Positions 27,434-37,600 of a DNA stretch of 64,000 nucleotides are shown in pieces. The notes below the pieces were generated by a model. That model did no database searches and was not told where the DNA came from. It was given only the letters and a program-made list of their open reading frames with translations. Source of the DNA: CAYPHA01 sp964410215 (GTDB lineage Bacteria; Calditrichota; Calditrichia; Calditrichales; CAYPHA01); assembly GCA_964410215.1 (NCBI GenBank), contig CAYPHA010000014.1, forward strand, positions 13,983 to 77,982, read 5' to 3'. How positions within the stretch are numbered: the first letter of the stretch is position 1; each line of letters begins with the position of its first letter. The position numbers and the translations under genes are program-made.

Positions 27434-28552
27434 ATGATGAAAAGTAAATCCGAAAATCCCCGTTTTACCTATACACTGTCCGATGATATACTGATGTTGC
27501 AGGGAACCTTTGTCCTGGATATTGTTGACAAAACATTGCCAGGGTTGTTAAAAAAACTGGATGGCTTCTCCGGAGCGTCCCTGACCATCCGGCTTGAAGA
27601 TCTGACTCAGATTGACAGCGCGGGTGTGCTTGCATTGGCTCATATCAAAGGTGTATTGGCTGACAAAAGCGTTGCTGTAAAAACCGAGGGCGGTTCGGAA
27701 AAGATCCAAAAAAATATCCGGCTGTTCGCTTTGGTTTCTGATGATGACACGGCTTCTCTGCGGCAACCCGGGATCTTCGAACGGATCGGTGGATGGGCCT
27801 ACGAATGGTTTACCCGCATTTTGCCGGATTTTATTTATTTCGCTGCGGATCTTTTTTTCTGGACGGTAATCGACCTCTTCAGCCGGAAACAGCACCGAAA
27901 AGGCGAGGTTGTTAACCAGGCCGTCCTCATCGGCGTGAATGCCGTCCCCGTCGTATCCATTATGACGTTCCTGATTGGTGCCGTGCTTGCTTTGCAATCC
28001 GCTTACCAGTTACGCAGTTTCGGTGCCAATGTTTTTATTGTCGATCTCACAGTTATTGCTATGATGCGCGAAATGGGACCGCTGATAACGGCAATCCTGG
28101 TAGCGGGCCGCAGCGGTTCGGCCATCGCCTCCGAGGTGGCCACCATGAGGATTACAGAAGAACTCGATGCGCTGAAGACCATGGGACTCAATCCGGTGCG
28201 CTTCGTGATGGTGCCCAAGATGCAGGCTGGCGTCTGGACTATTCCCTTTCTGACAATTATAGCTGACGTGATGGGAATTGCCGGCGGAATGCTGATTGCC
28301 TATATGTTACTGGATATCACACCTGTGGTATTCTTCAACAGGATGGGGGAATCCCTTTTTAACCGGGACATCATTACGGGTATCATTAAAAGTATCGTTT
28401 TTGTCGTAATCATTGTGTTAATCGGCTGTTACTCCGGATCACGGGCTGAACGGGGTGCCACCGACGTCGGGCGCGTAACGACGGCTGCCGTGGTCGTTTC
28501 TATTTCCCTGGTGATCCTGGCGGACAGCATACTGGGTTTATTATTCTATTAG
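27434..28552 (+). CDS. mlaE: MlaE-family permease with N-terminal STAS domain
   Basis: A 372-residue fusion. Residues 1-100 resemble a STAS domain (LTIRLEDLTQIDSAGVLALAHIKG), the role played by the separate MlaB in E. coli. Residues from about 145 are the MlaE permease with five or so membrane helices and the family blocks REMGPLITAILVAGRSGSAIASEVATMR and EELDALKTMGLNPVRF. It moves lipid across the inner membrane together with the ATPase encoded 41 bases downstream. The STAS-permease fusion is known in several phyla and fits the absence of a free mlaB here. Confidence 0.92.
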   Translation: MMKSKSENPRFTYTLSDDILMLQGTFVLDIVDKTLPGLLKKLDGFSGASLTIRLEDLTQIDSAGVLALAHIKGVLADKSVAVKTEGGSEKIQKNIRLFALVSDDDTASLRQPGIFERIGGWAYEWFTRILPDFIYFAADLFFWTVIDLFSRKQHRKGEVVNQAVLIGVNAVPVVSIMTFLIGAVLALQSAYQLRSFGANVFIVDLTVIAMMREMGPLITAILVAGRSGSAIASEVATMRITEELDALKTMGLNPVRFVMVPKMQAGVWTIPFLTIIADVMGIAGGMLIAYMLLDITPVVFFNRMGESLFNRDIITGIIKSIVFVVIIVLIGCYSGSRAERGATDVGRVTTAAVVVSISLVILADSILGLLFY

Positions 28553-28593
28553 GCGTTAAAAAATGTATGATATAAATAACTGTGGAAATGCTC

Positions 28594-29331
28594 ATGTCTC
28601 TTGAGCCCGTAATTGAAATAGAAAACCTGAATGCCCGTTTCGGAGACCGGCAGGTACTATCGGGTATATCTCTAAAAATATACCGCCATCAGGTTACGGT
28701 TATCCTGGGAGGCAGTGGCAGTGGTAAAACAACGCTGTTAAAACATATCATCGGCCTGTATCCGGTGCAGAAAGGACACCTCAGCCTATTTGGTATAAGT
28801 TGGAATGGGTTGGATCAGGCGGAGCAGAAAAAATTGTACATGAAAATGGGTGTGTTTTATCAGAATGGCGCCCTGATTAATTCCATGACTGTTGGTGAAA
28901 ATATAGCATTACCGCTCCGGCAGCACAGTGACCTGCCGGAGGCTCTGATTGAAAAACTGGTGCAATTGAAACTGAGTCTGGTCCATATCGGCCATGCTGT
29001 TAATCTGTATCCGTCGCAACTCAGCGGGGGGATGTTGAAACGTGCCGCGCTGGCCCGGGCTATTGCCATGGATCCGCAGCTGCTGTTTTGTGATGAACCG
29101 GGTGCCGGACTCGATCCGGTTTCATTGACCGCGCTGGATGATCTTATTCAGAACCTGAAGGAGCAGCTGGGTATGACCGTCGTTCTCGTGACACATGAAG
29201 TGTCAAGCATCCGGCGGCTTGCTGACCGTATCATCTTCCTGGAAGACGGCGGTGTACTTTTTGAAGGCCCGCTCTCCAAAGCCCTCAAGGCCGATATCCC
29301 CTCCATTAATAACTTCTTCTCCACTCCATGA
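28594..29331 (+). CDS. mlaF: MlaF-type ABC transporter ATPase
   Basis: ATP-binding subunit of the lipid transporter, 245 residues from the chosen ATG. Walker A is GGSGSGKTT, the signature is LSGGMLKRAALARAIA, Walker B is LLFCDEPGAGLDP, and the H-loop histidine is in VLVTHEVSS. The start at 28594 has GGAA six bases upstream; a GTG at 28582 and an ATG at 28588 are also in frame. It ends the operon mlaD-lipoprotein-mlaE-mlaF; no periplasmic MlaC or outer-membrane MlaA is encoded nearby. It converges with the radical SAM gene on the other strand. Confidence 0.93.
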   Translation: MSLEPVIEIENLNARFGDRQVLSGISLKIYRHQVTVILGGSGSGKTTLLKHIIGLYPVQKGHLSLFGISWNGLDQAEQKKLYMKMGVFYQNGALINSMTVGENIALPLRQHSDLPEALIEKLVQLKLSLVHIGHAVNLYPSQLSGGMLKRAALARAIAMDPQLLFCDEPGAGLDPVSLTALDDLIQNLKEQLGMTVVLVTHEVSSIRRLADRIIFLEDGGVLFEGPLSKALKADIPSINNFFSTP

Positions 29332-29348
29332 ACCATAGTTTGTACTTT

Positions 29349-31208
29349 TTATTTTTTATTTTGTAATGAGCCGGCACCCAGCAATCGGCGCAGTAAATCC
29401 GGCCGCTGTATCCGGTCCAGCGTTCGCCGTATCCAGGCACGCTGTTCTTTTTTATACCAGAAGAAAAAACGATGCTGATCCTGCTTTTCATCGCGCGTTC
29501 GCGCTGTATAGACGGGCTTCAGGGTGTAAGGGTGGTAACCGGAATAATAGATGACGGTTGCGACTGTCATAGGCGTCGGTGTAAAATCCTGCACCTGTTC
29601 CAGCCTGAATCCAAGGTCTTTTGTTTCACATGCCAGGTTGGCCATGCTCTCAACGGTCGAGCCGGGATGACTGGATATGAAATAGGGTATAATCTGCTGT
29701 TTACGTCCGATTTTTCGGGATATATTCTCAAATCTCCTTTTAAAATCATAGAAATACGTGAAAGATGGTTTACGCATTACTTTTAATACATCATCGGAGG
29801 TATGCTCGGGGGCTACTTTCAGCCGGCCGGAAACATGGTGCGTGACCAGTTGCTCGATGTACCGGTTATGACTGGGATCTTCCGCCGTGTTATTGGGTCT
29901 GCGTACCAGCAGATCATAGCGGATCCCGCTGGTCACGAACGCTTTTTTTACGTTGGGATGACCGGATACCGCTTTATAGATAGCGATCATCGCTTCGTGG
30001 CTCGTGTCCAGATTGTGACAGATACTGGGATGAATGCAGGATGGGCTCACACAACGGGCGCAAATCGCAGGATCCTTACCTTTCATTTTATACATATTGG
30101 CCGACGGGCCGCCCAGGTCGCTGATGTATCCCTTAAAATCAGGCATGCTGGTAATGGCTTCCACCTCTTTCATGATGGATTCCTTCGAGCGGCTGGCGAT
30201 CATTTTCCCCTGATGAGCGGAGATCGTACAGAAACTGCAGCCGCCGAAACACCCGCGATGCATATTCACCGAATGCCGTATCATTTCATAAGCCGGTATG
30301 ACGCCCCGTTTCTTATAACGTGGATGGGGCATACGGGTGTAGGGCAGGTCAAATGACGCATCGATCTCGGCTTCCGACATGGTCTGGAAAGGTGGATTGA
30401 TGATGACGTTGAGGTTTTTGTAACGCTGAACCAGGCGGTATGCGAATTGTTTATTAGATTCGCGTTCAACGTGTTTGAAGTTAGCGGCAAATGAACGTTT
30501 ATCGCCGAGACAGTTTTCATGGGAATGCAGTTCCTGGGTTTCCCATCGTTTATTTTTGGGCAAACCTGTTTCAACCGGCCGTGTAATGGCTGTTTGCGGA
30601 ATTGTATCCAGCGTGTCAAGCGGAACACCCCGGTCAAGAAGACGGAGAACCTCCCGAAGTGGTTTTTCTCCCATACCATAAACAAGAAGATCGGCACCGC
30701 TTTCAATGAGGATGGACGGTTTAAGTTTATCGGACCAGTAGTCATAATGGGTAACCCGTCGCAGGGAGGCTTCAATACCCCCGATGATCACAGGCGTGTC
30801 GGGATAAAGGTCCTTGAGGATACGCGAATAGACGACGGTTGCATAGTCGGGACGGAAACCGGCCTGGCCTCCGGGTGTATAGGCATCGTTGGAACGTTTT
30901 CGTCTGCCGGCGGTGTAGTGGTTGACCATGGAATCCATACATCCGGCGCTGATACCGAAAAAGAGCCGTGGTTTGCCGAGTTTTCTGAAATCACGGAGGT
31001 CATCCTGCCAGTTGGGTTGCGGGACGATGGCGACGCGCAGCCCCTCGCTCTCTATGATGCGGCCGATCACGGCGGTACCGAATGCGGGATGGTCCACATA
31101 GGCATCGCCGGAGATGAGAATTACATCCAGTTCATCCCATCCACGCTTTTCAAGTTCCTGCTTCGAAGTGGGAAGCCAATCCGTTACAGGTCGGTGATCC
31201 GTATTCAT
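29349..31208 (-). CDS. YgiQ-family radical SAM protein
   Basis: YgiQ-type (UPF0313) radical SAM protein of 619 residues. The N-terminal B12-binding-like region carries WDELDVILISGDAYVDHPAFG and GISAGCMDSMVNHYTA; the cluster motif GCFGGCSFC lies near residue 320; the C-terminal block ends with arginine-rich helices. The family is widespread but its reaction is unknown. Start: the ATG at 31208 has AGGAA upstream and matches the usual family start, while an upstream in-frame ATG at 31277 would add 23 residues. It is divergent from the second TetR gene. Confidence 0.9.
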   Translation of the reverse strand: MNTDHRPVTDWLPTSKQELEKRGWDELDVILISGDAYVDHPAFGTAVIGRIIESEGLRVAIVPQPNWQDDLRDFRKLGKPRLFFGISAGCMDSMVNHYTAGRRKRSNDAYTPGGQAGFRPDYATVVYSRILKDLYPDTPVIIGGIEASLRRVTHYDYWSDKLKPSILIESGADLLVYGMGEKPLREVLRLLDRGVPLDTLDTIPQTAITRPVETGLPKNKRWETQELHSHENCLGDKRSFAANFKHVERESNKQFAYRLVQRYKNLNVIINPPFQTMSEAEIDASFDLPYTRMPHPRYKKRGVIPAYEMIRHSVNMHRGCFGGCSFCTISAHQGKMIASRSKESIMKEVEAITSMPDFKGYISDLGGPSANMYKMKGKDPAICARCVSPSCIHPSICHNLDTSHEAMIAIYKAVSGHPNVKKAFVTSGIRYDLLVRRPNNTAEDPSHNRYIEQLVTHHVSGRLKVAPEHTSDDVLKVMRKPSFTYFYDFKRRFENISRKIGRKQQIIPYFISSHPGSTVESMANLACETKDLGFRLEQVQDFTPTPMTVATVIYYSGYHPYTLKPVYTARTRDEKQDQHRFFFWYKKEQRAWIRRTLDRIQRPDLLRRLLGAGSLQNKK

Positions 31209-31424
31209 ATATCGTCTGTTCCTGTTCAGGTAATAATTTTTATTGAAATCATCTAACGCAGAATCGCAAAATAACAATCCTCACATGCCCGCATATTAAA
31301 CAGGAAAAGGTATCCGGTCAACCGGAAACACAATTGTGATTCAAAAACCGGTTTAGGATCGGAAGTACAAAAAAATTGTAAAAAGATTTGAAACAATTTT
31401 GGAAAAGATCTGTATATTGTCTAT

Positions 31425-31442
31425 ATACCGAACGGTAGGTAT
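31425..31442. promoter_or_regulatory. Candidate TetR operator (ATACC-N8-GGTAT)
   Basis: ATACCGAACGGTAGGTAT has inverted arms ATACC and GGTAT about an imperfectly symmetric centre, resembling operators of efflux-controlling TetR proteins built on ACCG..CGGT. It lies 52 bases before the chosen TetR start. A TTGAAA at 31388 and TATATT at 31413 upstream may be the promoter it blocks, though their spacing (19) is long. Confidence 0.5.
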
Positions 31443-31494
31443 GCGAGATTATCTCAAAAAAAGCGGTTACGAATTTATGGAAAAGGAAACCATC

Positions 31495-32100
31495 ATGCAT
31501 AACACAGACAGCCGTGCCGAAAAAGCTGAGGATACACGTAATCGAATCTTCACTGTCGCTGCCCGGTTGATGGCCCATAAAGGCTATTTTGCGGTTTCCA
31601 TGCGTGAAATATCCGAGCAGTCCGGGGTAACGAAACCGACCATCTATTATCATTTTCAAAGTAAAGAAGAACTGTACAGGCAACTGCTCGATACCGCCAT
31701 TCATCATGGTGATGTCCTGATAAATGATATAATAACCAGGGAAAGCTCTGTGCAGCAAAAATTGGCGGATATGCTGAAAGTCCGCTTTCGTTTCAGTCTG
31801 GAATATCCGGACCTGGCCCGGTTTTTTGTTCACCTTTTTACGCACCTGGAAGACAACCCGTTAAGCGAAAAACTGTTGAAAGAAGCGGATGTCCGTCGCA
31901 AAATGCTTAAAGATCTGATTCGTAATGGAATTAAGAGCGGGGAATTCGGAATGAGCCTGAAACCGGAGATCGCGGTGGAGATCTTTCTGGGGACTGCTGC
32001 ACACTTTATATCACAACAGCTTGCCGGCAGAAAAATAGTCTTGACGGATAAACTGGCTGAGGAAATTGTGGAAGTGCTTTTTAAAGGATTGAATGAATAA
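31495..32100 (+). CDS. TetR/AcrR-family regulator of the second efflux operon
   Basis: Regulator of 201 residues with the TetR helix-turn-helix (IFTVAARLMAHKG, MREISEQSGVTKPTIYYHFQSKEELY) and a C-terminal domain of the efflux-regulator kind. The start was placed at 31495 because AAGGAA precedes it and the predicted operator at 31425-31442 would otherwise lie inside the gene; in-frame ATGs at 31399, 31441 and 31477 are less likely. The TolC gene follows 19 bases later, so it heads a second TetR-TolC-MFP-RND operon and probably represses it. Confidence 0.88.
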   Translation: MHNTDSRAEKAEDTRNRIFTVAARLMAHKGYFAVSMREISEQSGVTKPTIYYHFQSKEELYRQLLDTAIHHGDVLINDIITRESSVQQKLADMLKVRFRFSLEYPDLARFFVHLFTHLEDNPLSEKLLKEADVRRKMLKDLIRNGIKSGEFGMSLKPEIAVEIFLGTAAHFISQQLAGRKIVLTDKLAEEIVEVLFKGLNE

Positions 32101-32119
32101 GGATTCCTGACAGGAGTAT

Positions 32120-33520
32120 ATGATGCATACTTTCAAAAACATGAAATTTAGACCACTGTTGTTCCTGCTTATTTTAATTTATACTGTTCAGGCAGGGGAT
32201 AAAAAAATACTTACAATTGAGGAAAGTGTCCGTCTTGCCCTCGAGAATAACCCGGAGATGCATGTTGCTGAAAAGGAATATAAGAAAGCTGAAGCTGCTG
32301 TGGGAGAAGCCTATTCGGCCGTTTTACCGAGCCTCGATGCAACGGTTAATTTTCAACATGCGTGGGCCATTCAGAAAAGCACGATCCCAAATTTTATTAA
32401 ACCAATGCTGGAACCAATAGGACCGGCAATTGGCGGATTGGATGACATGCCCGATTATGTAAACATTTCCTTCGGCAGGGAAAACACACTGACCTACGGG
32501 GCGACTGTTACGCAACCGCTCTTTCTGGGTGGAAGCGGTATATCAGGCATCAGGATGTCCAGGGCCGCAAAGCAGGCATCCGGGCATAATCTGGACCTGG
32601 TCCAACAGCAGGTTGTCTACAATATCGCTGAGGGATTTTACAGGGCTGTTCTGGCGGCGAAACTGATCGATGTTCAGGAGGAGGCCCTGACACAGGCCGA
32701 GGCTAACCGGGATGCCGTCGCAAAAAAATACGAGGTCGGTACGGCTTCCGGTTTTGACAAAATGCGTGCAGAAGTCGAGGTGGCCAATTTGAAGCCGGCC
32801 CTGATAACAGCCCGGAATAATTTCCATTCGGCACTCACCCGCCTGAAAACGATATTGGGCATCGACCGGAACATGGTTATTGATATTTCCGGTGATCTCA
32901 TGTATGTGTCAGATGATATCATGGAAGAGGCGCTTCCTGCATTACAATCAGAGGCGATACAAAACAGGCCGGAAATCAGGAGTCTGAATGAACAGGAAGA
33001 GATGATGCAACAGGGGATCAACATGGCCCGAAGTGCCTTTATGCCCAAGCTGTTCTTTTCAACGGAATACTCATTCCTGGCCATGCGTGATAATCTGAAC
33101 TTCAGTCAGGATGATTTCAGTAAAGGCTTCACGTCGGCCGTCAGTCTGCAGATTCCGCTGTTTAAAGGTTTTAAGTCCATCAAATCGTACCAGAAAGCCC
33201 GTCTGGATTACCACATTACCAGGGACATGAAGGAGCAGATTACGAATCAGATTTATGCGGAAGTAGAAATTGCCCATAACGCTTTCAATGAAGCAAAAGA
33301 GAAATTTTTTGCATCGGAGGAAACGGTGGCTCTGGCCCGGGAGTCTCTGCGACTGGCCAGCCTCATGTATGAGGAGGGGGCCAACACGCAACTCGATGTT
33401 CTGGGTGCCCGTTTATCGGTCACGCAGGCCCGGATGAATTATTACCGATCCCTGTTTGATTATCAGATGGCACGCTACCGTCTTCGTATGGTAACGGGAC
33501 GGTTAACAGGAATTTTGTAA
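32120..33520 (+). CDS. TolC-family outer-membrane efflux protein
   Basis: Outer-membrane channel of 466 residues with a signal peptide (ends near VQAG) and two TolC repeats: LTIEESVRLALENNPEMHVAEKEYKKAEAA at the start of the first and the SLMYEEGANTQLDVLGARLSVTQARMNYY block in the second. AGGAG stands five bases or so from the ATG. It is the exit duct for the pump encoded two genes downstream. It is only distantly related to the TolC at 18.5 kb, so the two operons are not a recent duplication. Confidence 0.93.
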   Translation: MMHTFKNMKFRPLLFLLILIYTVQAGDKKILTIEESVRLALENNPEMHVAEKEYKKAEAAVGEAYSAVLPSLDATVNFQHAWAIQKSTIPNFIKPMLEPIGPAIGGLDDMPDYVNISFGRENTLTYGATVTQPLFLGGSGISGIRMSRAAKQASGHNLDLVQQQVVYNIAEGFYRAVLAAKLIDVQEEALTQAEANRDAVAKKYEVGTASGFDKMRAEVEVANLKPALITARNNFHSALTRLKTILGIDRNMVIDISGDLMYVSDDIMEEALPALQSEAIQNRPEIRSLNEQEEMMQQGINMARSAFMPKLFFSTEYSFLAMRDNLNFSQDDFSKGFTSAVSLQIPLFKGFKSIKSYQKARLDYHITRDMKEQITNQIYAEVEIAHNAFNEAKEKFFASEETVALARESLRLASLMYEEGANTQLDVLGARLSVTQARMNYYRSLFDYQMARYRLRMVTGRLTGIL

Positions 33521-33556
33521 ATCGAATTCTCCATCATTATTAAGAGGAATGGAACG

Positions 33557-34684
33557 ATGAAGAAATGCATGAAACGCTTTATACCGGTTCTGATAGGTCT
33601 GTTCACGCTGTTTGCCTGCGATACGGATGATTCAGGTGATACAAATAATCACTCAAAGGTACCGGTTGAAATAATGGTTGTGGAAACCGGAGACATTGTC
33701 AAAAGCATTCAATATGACGGCGATATCCGGGCGGAATCGGAAGTGAAGGTATTTTCGAAAGTTCCCGATCGGATAGAACGCTATTTTGTTGAACAGGGCG
33801 ATACGGTCGGGAAGGGGGACGTCATCGCGCGGATTCTTGCCACGACAATTGAACAGGGATTGCGGCAGGCGGAAGCAGGTCTGTTAGCCGTTCGTGCCCA
33901 GGCGGCAAACATGGAAGTGGAATTCGAAAGGGCAAAACGTCTCAACAGGGAAAATGTAATGAGCGATCAGCAGTTTGACCTGATTAAAACCCAGTATGAA
34001 GCCACGATGGCTCAGGTGGAACAGGCCGAGGCAGCGGTTCTTTCGACGAAAAGTCAGTATCGCGATGCAACCGTTACGGCGCCGATTCAGGGTATCATAG
34101 CTAAAAAATATTATGAAAATGGTGATATGGCCAACCTGGCCACGCCCCTGGTCAAAATTGTACAGATGGACAGGGTAAAGATCATGGTTGATGTTACGGA
34201 AGAGGATCTTGGAAGAGTCGCCGTCGGTCAGGAAGCTCATATAACGGTTCGCAGTTTTATAAATCGTGTTTTTCAGGGTACCGTCCGGAAGATAAGTCCG
34301 GTCCTTGATCCCGTCACGCGGATGGCAGAGATAGAAATCCTGGTGGATAACCGTGACGGAAAACTGAAACCGGGCATGTATGCTGATGTGGAAATTATTA
34401 CCGGTATTCTGGATAATGTTATTATTGTACCCCGTCATGCATCCATCGAAAGTAATACCATCGAAAGCAGCGAAGGTAAGGATCATGTGGTCACTAATTT
34501 TTATGTGTACAAGGTAAGCGACGGTATTGCCAGGCAGGTAAAACTGGATGTTCAATATATCAATCACCGCCATATCGCAGTCCATTCTATTTTGTCGGTG
34601 GGTGATACCCTGGTAGTATCCGGACAGAATAATTTGCGGGATGGTATGGGTGTGTCTATTGTAAGTGAGCGAGGAGAAATGTAA
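33557..34684 (+). CDS. RND efflux periplasmic adaptor, lipoprotein
   Basis: Adaptor protein of 375 residues with lipobox LFAC (Cys21). The lipoyl half-motifs flank a helical hairpin: VPDRIERYFVEQGDTVGKGDVIARI before, VTAPIQGIIAKKYYENGDMA after. The beta-barrel domain (VTEEDLGRVAVGQEAHITV) and the membrane-proximal domain follow. The pump gene begins within its stop codon (one-base overlap), which suggests coupled translation. It connects the inner-membrane pump with TolC. Confidence 0.93.
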   Translation: MKKCMKRFIPVLIGLFTLFACDTDDSGDTNNHSKVPVEIMVVETGDIVKSIQYDGDIRAESEVKVFSKVPDRIERYFVEQGDTVGKGDVIARILATTIEQGLRQAEAGLLAVRAQAANMEVEFERAKRLNRENVMSDQQFDLIKTQYEATMAQVEQAEAAVLSTKSQYRDATVTAPIQGIIAKKYYENGDMANLATPLVKIVQMDRVKIMVDVTEEDLGRVAVGQEAHITVRSFINRVFQGTVRKISPVLDPVTRMAEIEILVDNRDGKLKPGMYADVEIITGILDNVIIVPRHASIESNTIESSEGKDHVVTNFYVYKVSDGIARQVKLDVQYINHRHIAVHSILSVGDTLVVSGQNNLRDGMGVSIVSERGEM

Positions 34685-37600
34685 TGAAGATGACAAAAAC
34701 CGCTATTAAACGTGGCGTGACATTTGCCATGATTTACCTGATTGCAGCGGGATTCGGAATATTTTCCCTGATGCGTCTGAATCTGGATCTCTATCCGAAA
34801 CTTGAATTTCCTGTGCTGGCGGTTATAACGCAATATTCCGGTGTCGGACCTTTTGATATAGAAAATGTTTTATCCCGGCCGATAGAAGAAGCGGTTGCAT
34901 CGGTAGAGAATGTTAAAAAGGTCAGTTCCACTTCCACCCAGGGTCTTTCCCTGGTGATGCTTGAATTTGACTGGGGTACGGATATGAACCAGGCGGAAAT
35001 TGATGTCCGGAACAGTCTGGAGTATATACGTGATGTGTTTCCTAAAGACATCAATCAACCGATGGTATTTGCCTTCGATCCGTCCACGCAGCCCATTCTG
35101 TATATGGCTGTTACATCGGAATTGCATGGTCAGGCTGAGTTGCGACGCATATCTGAGCAGGATATTGAACCGCGCATCGAGCGCATTCCCGGTGTCGCTT
35201 CCGCTTTTACGATGGGTGGGATGAAACGGGAAATAAAAGTAATGGCGGATCCTGCCAGGCTGCGGGCGCACAATGTGTCCATACAGCAGCTCATAAGCGC
35301 CCTGCAGGCGAATAATATGCAACTGCCTTCCGGATGGATCGACACGGAGCAGAAAGAATTTACACTGCAGACGGCAGGTGAATATACAAACCTTGAAGAG
35401 ATTAAGAATACCAGTGTCGCGTTGCTCAGCGGTACAAACGTCCGTGTAAAAGACGTAGCGAGGGTCATCGACGGATTCTCAGAACAACGGCAGCGTGTCT
35501 GGAACAATGACCAGCCGGCCGTCATGCTGATGGTGCAGAAGCAGTCCGATGCAAATACCGTGATTGTTGCACGTGAGGTGATGGATAATATTGAAACTAT
35601 TGAATCGGAGTTACCACGCGGCGTACAGTTGAAAACTATTATCGACCTTTCAACGTTTATAACGCGGTCCATGTCCAATCTGGGAAACACGGCCGTGCAG
35701 GCTATTATTCTCACTTTTCTTGTACTGCTCTTTTTCCTGCGCCATTTACGCAGTTCCATCATCGTCGCTGTATCCATTCCGGTTTCCATGGTTGTTACGT
35801 TTGCCGTCATGGACCAGGCCGGTCTTACATTGAATGTTATTTCTATGGCGGGACTGGCACTCGCTGTCGGCATGCTCGTGGATAATTCGATCGTTGTACT
35901 CGAGAGTATCTTCCGTCAACGTGAAGAGGGGGAAGGACTGGAAGATTCCGCCCATCATGGAGCCGATGGTGTTGCCATGGCGATTACGGCTTCGACACTG
36001 ACGACCCTGGCTGTATTTACACCGGTACTGTTCGTTCCCGGTATAGCCGGAGAATTGTTTAATGATATGGTCCTTACCATCGTCATTTCACTGACCGTTT
36101 CCCTGTTGGTGGCACTGACCCTGGTACCCTTGCTGGCTTCGCGTTTTTTGAGGATGCGACGAAAGGATACGCAGCAGGGGGACACGAACCGGTCTGGTGA
36201 CGGAAAACTGCAATCTGTTCTGACATCACTGGGTGACCGCCTGGGTGAGCAGATTGATACGCTTCAGAAAGTCTATACGGCAGCGTTAACCTGGTCGCTT
36301 GAGCGAAGAAAATGGGTTATACTTACATCAATCGGTTTATTCATCCTGTCGGTGCTTGTAATGTACTTCATGGGCGGTGAATTTATGCCCAAAAATGACA
36401 TGGGATTTATGGCGGTGGCGGTAGACCGGTCCGCAGGTACAAGCCTGGACGAGATGGAAAAAAGTATGCATGAAATATACCGTATAATTGCAGAAGAGGT
36501 GTCTGAAGTTGAGAATGTGTACAGCAACTTCGGTCAGGGAGAAGGCATTATGGCGATGTTTTCGACACGGAGTTCGAGTGAAGGGGATATCACCATTCGT
36601 CTGAAAGACCTGGACAAACGCGACCGGAGTATTTTTGAAATAGAAGATGCACTTTCAGAAGATTTCAATCAGATCCCGGATGTGAATGCCCGGTTTGAAG
36701 ATCGCGGGAATACGGCCATGATGGGCAGCGGGGCGGATATCGTAGTTGAAATCTTCGGGCATGATCTGGTGGTTGCGGAGGCTCTGTCGAATGCGATTGA
36801 AAAGAAGGTTCGGGACATAGAAGGCGTAACCTCGGTAAAAAGCAGTATCGAAGAAGCTGCGCCGGAGTTAAAAATAAACCTGGACCGGCAGCGCGTGGCC
36901 GACCTGGGATTGAGCACGGCGCAGATCGGACAGGTCGTCAGCACCAGCATTCTGGGCACGGTGGCAACACATTTTCGAATTGGCGGCGATGAATATGACA
37001 TTCGCGTGCAACTTGAAGAGGAAGCGCGATCGAGCAAACCCGACATAGAAAACCTGCTGATAAAAACACCAATGGGTACCCAGATTCCCCTCAGGGCCAT
37101 TGCCTCTGTGGATTATTCCAGAGCACCCAAACAAATTCTGCGGGAGGATCAGGAACGCCTGGCCACTTTGTCGCTCAGTATCTCCAACCGGCCCCTGAGC
37201 AGTGTGACCGATGATGTGACAGAGATGGTCGCGTCCGTTCCGCGACCCAGTGATTTTCGCATAGAGATCGGCGGGCTTGCCGAAGAACAGAAGGAATCGT
37301 TTATGTATCTCGGGTTGGCTATGCTGGTTGCCGTTTTGCTGACGTATATGGTAATGGCCTCACAGTTTGAGTCACTTCTGGATCCCTTTATCATCATCTT
37401 TACAATCCCGCTCTCATTTATCGGGGTCACACTTGCCCTTGTTCTGACCGGGACCAGCCTGAGTGTTATGGCTCTGATCGGCATCATTATGCTGGTGGGT
37501 ATTGTTGTAAATAACGGTATCGTGCTGGTGGACTATATTAACCAGTTGCGAAACAAGGGTATGGCACTAAGGGCGGCAACCATCAAGGCCGGTCAGGTGC

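Noticed and set aside
30519..31256. A 245-codon plus-strand frame opposite the YgiQ-type gene
   Set aside because: The minus strand carries the full conserved YgiQ protein; the opposite frame has no family features.
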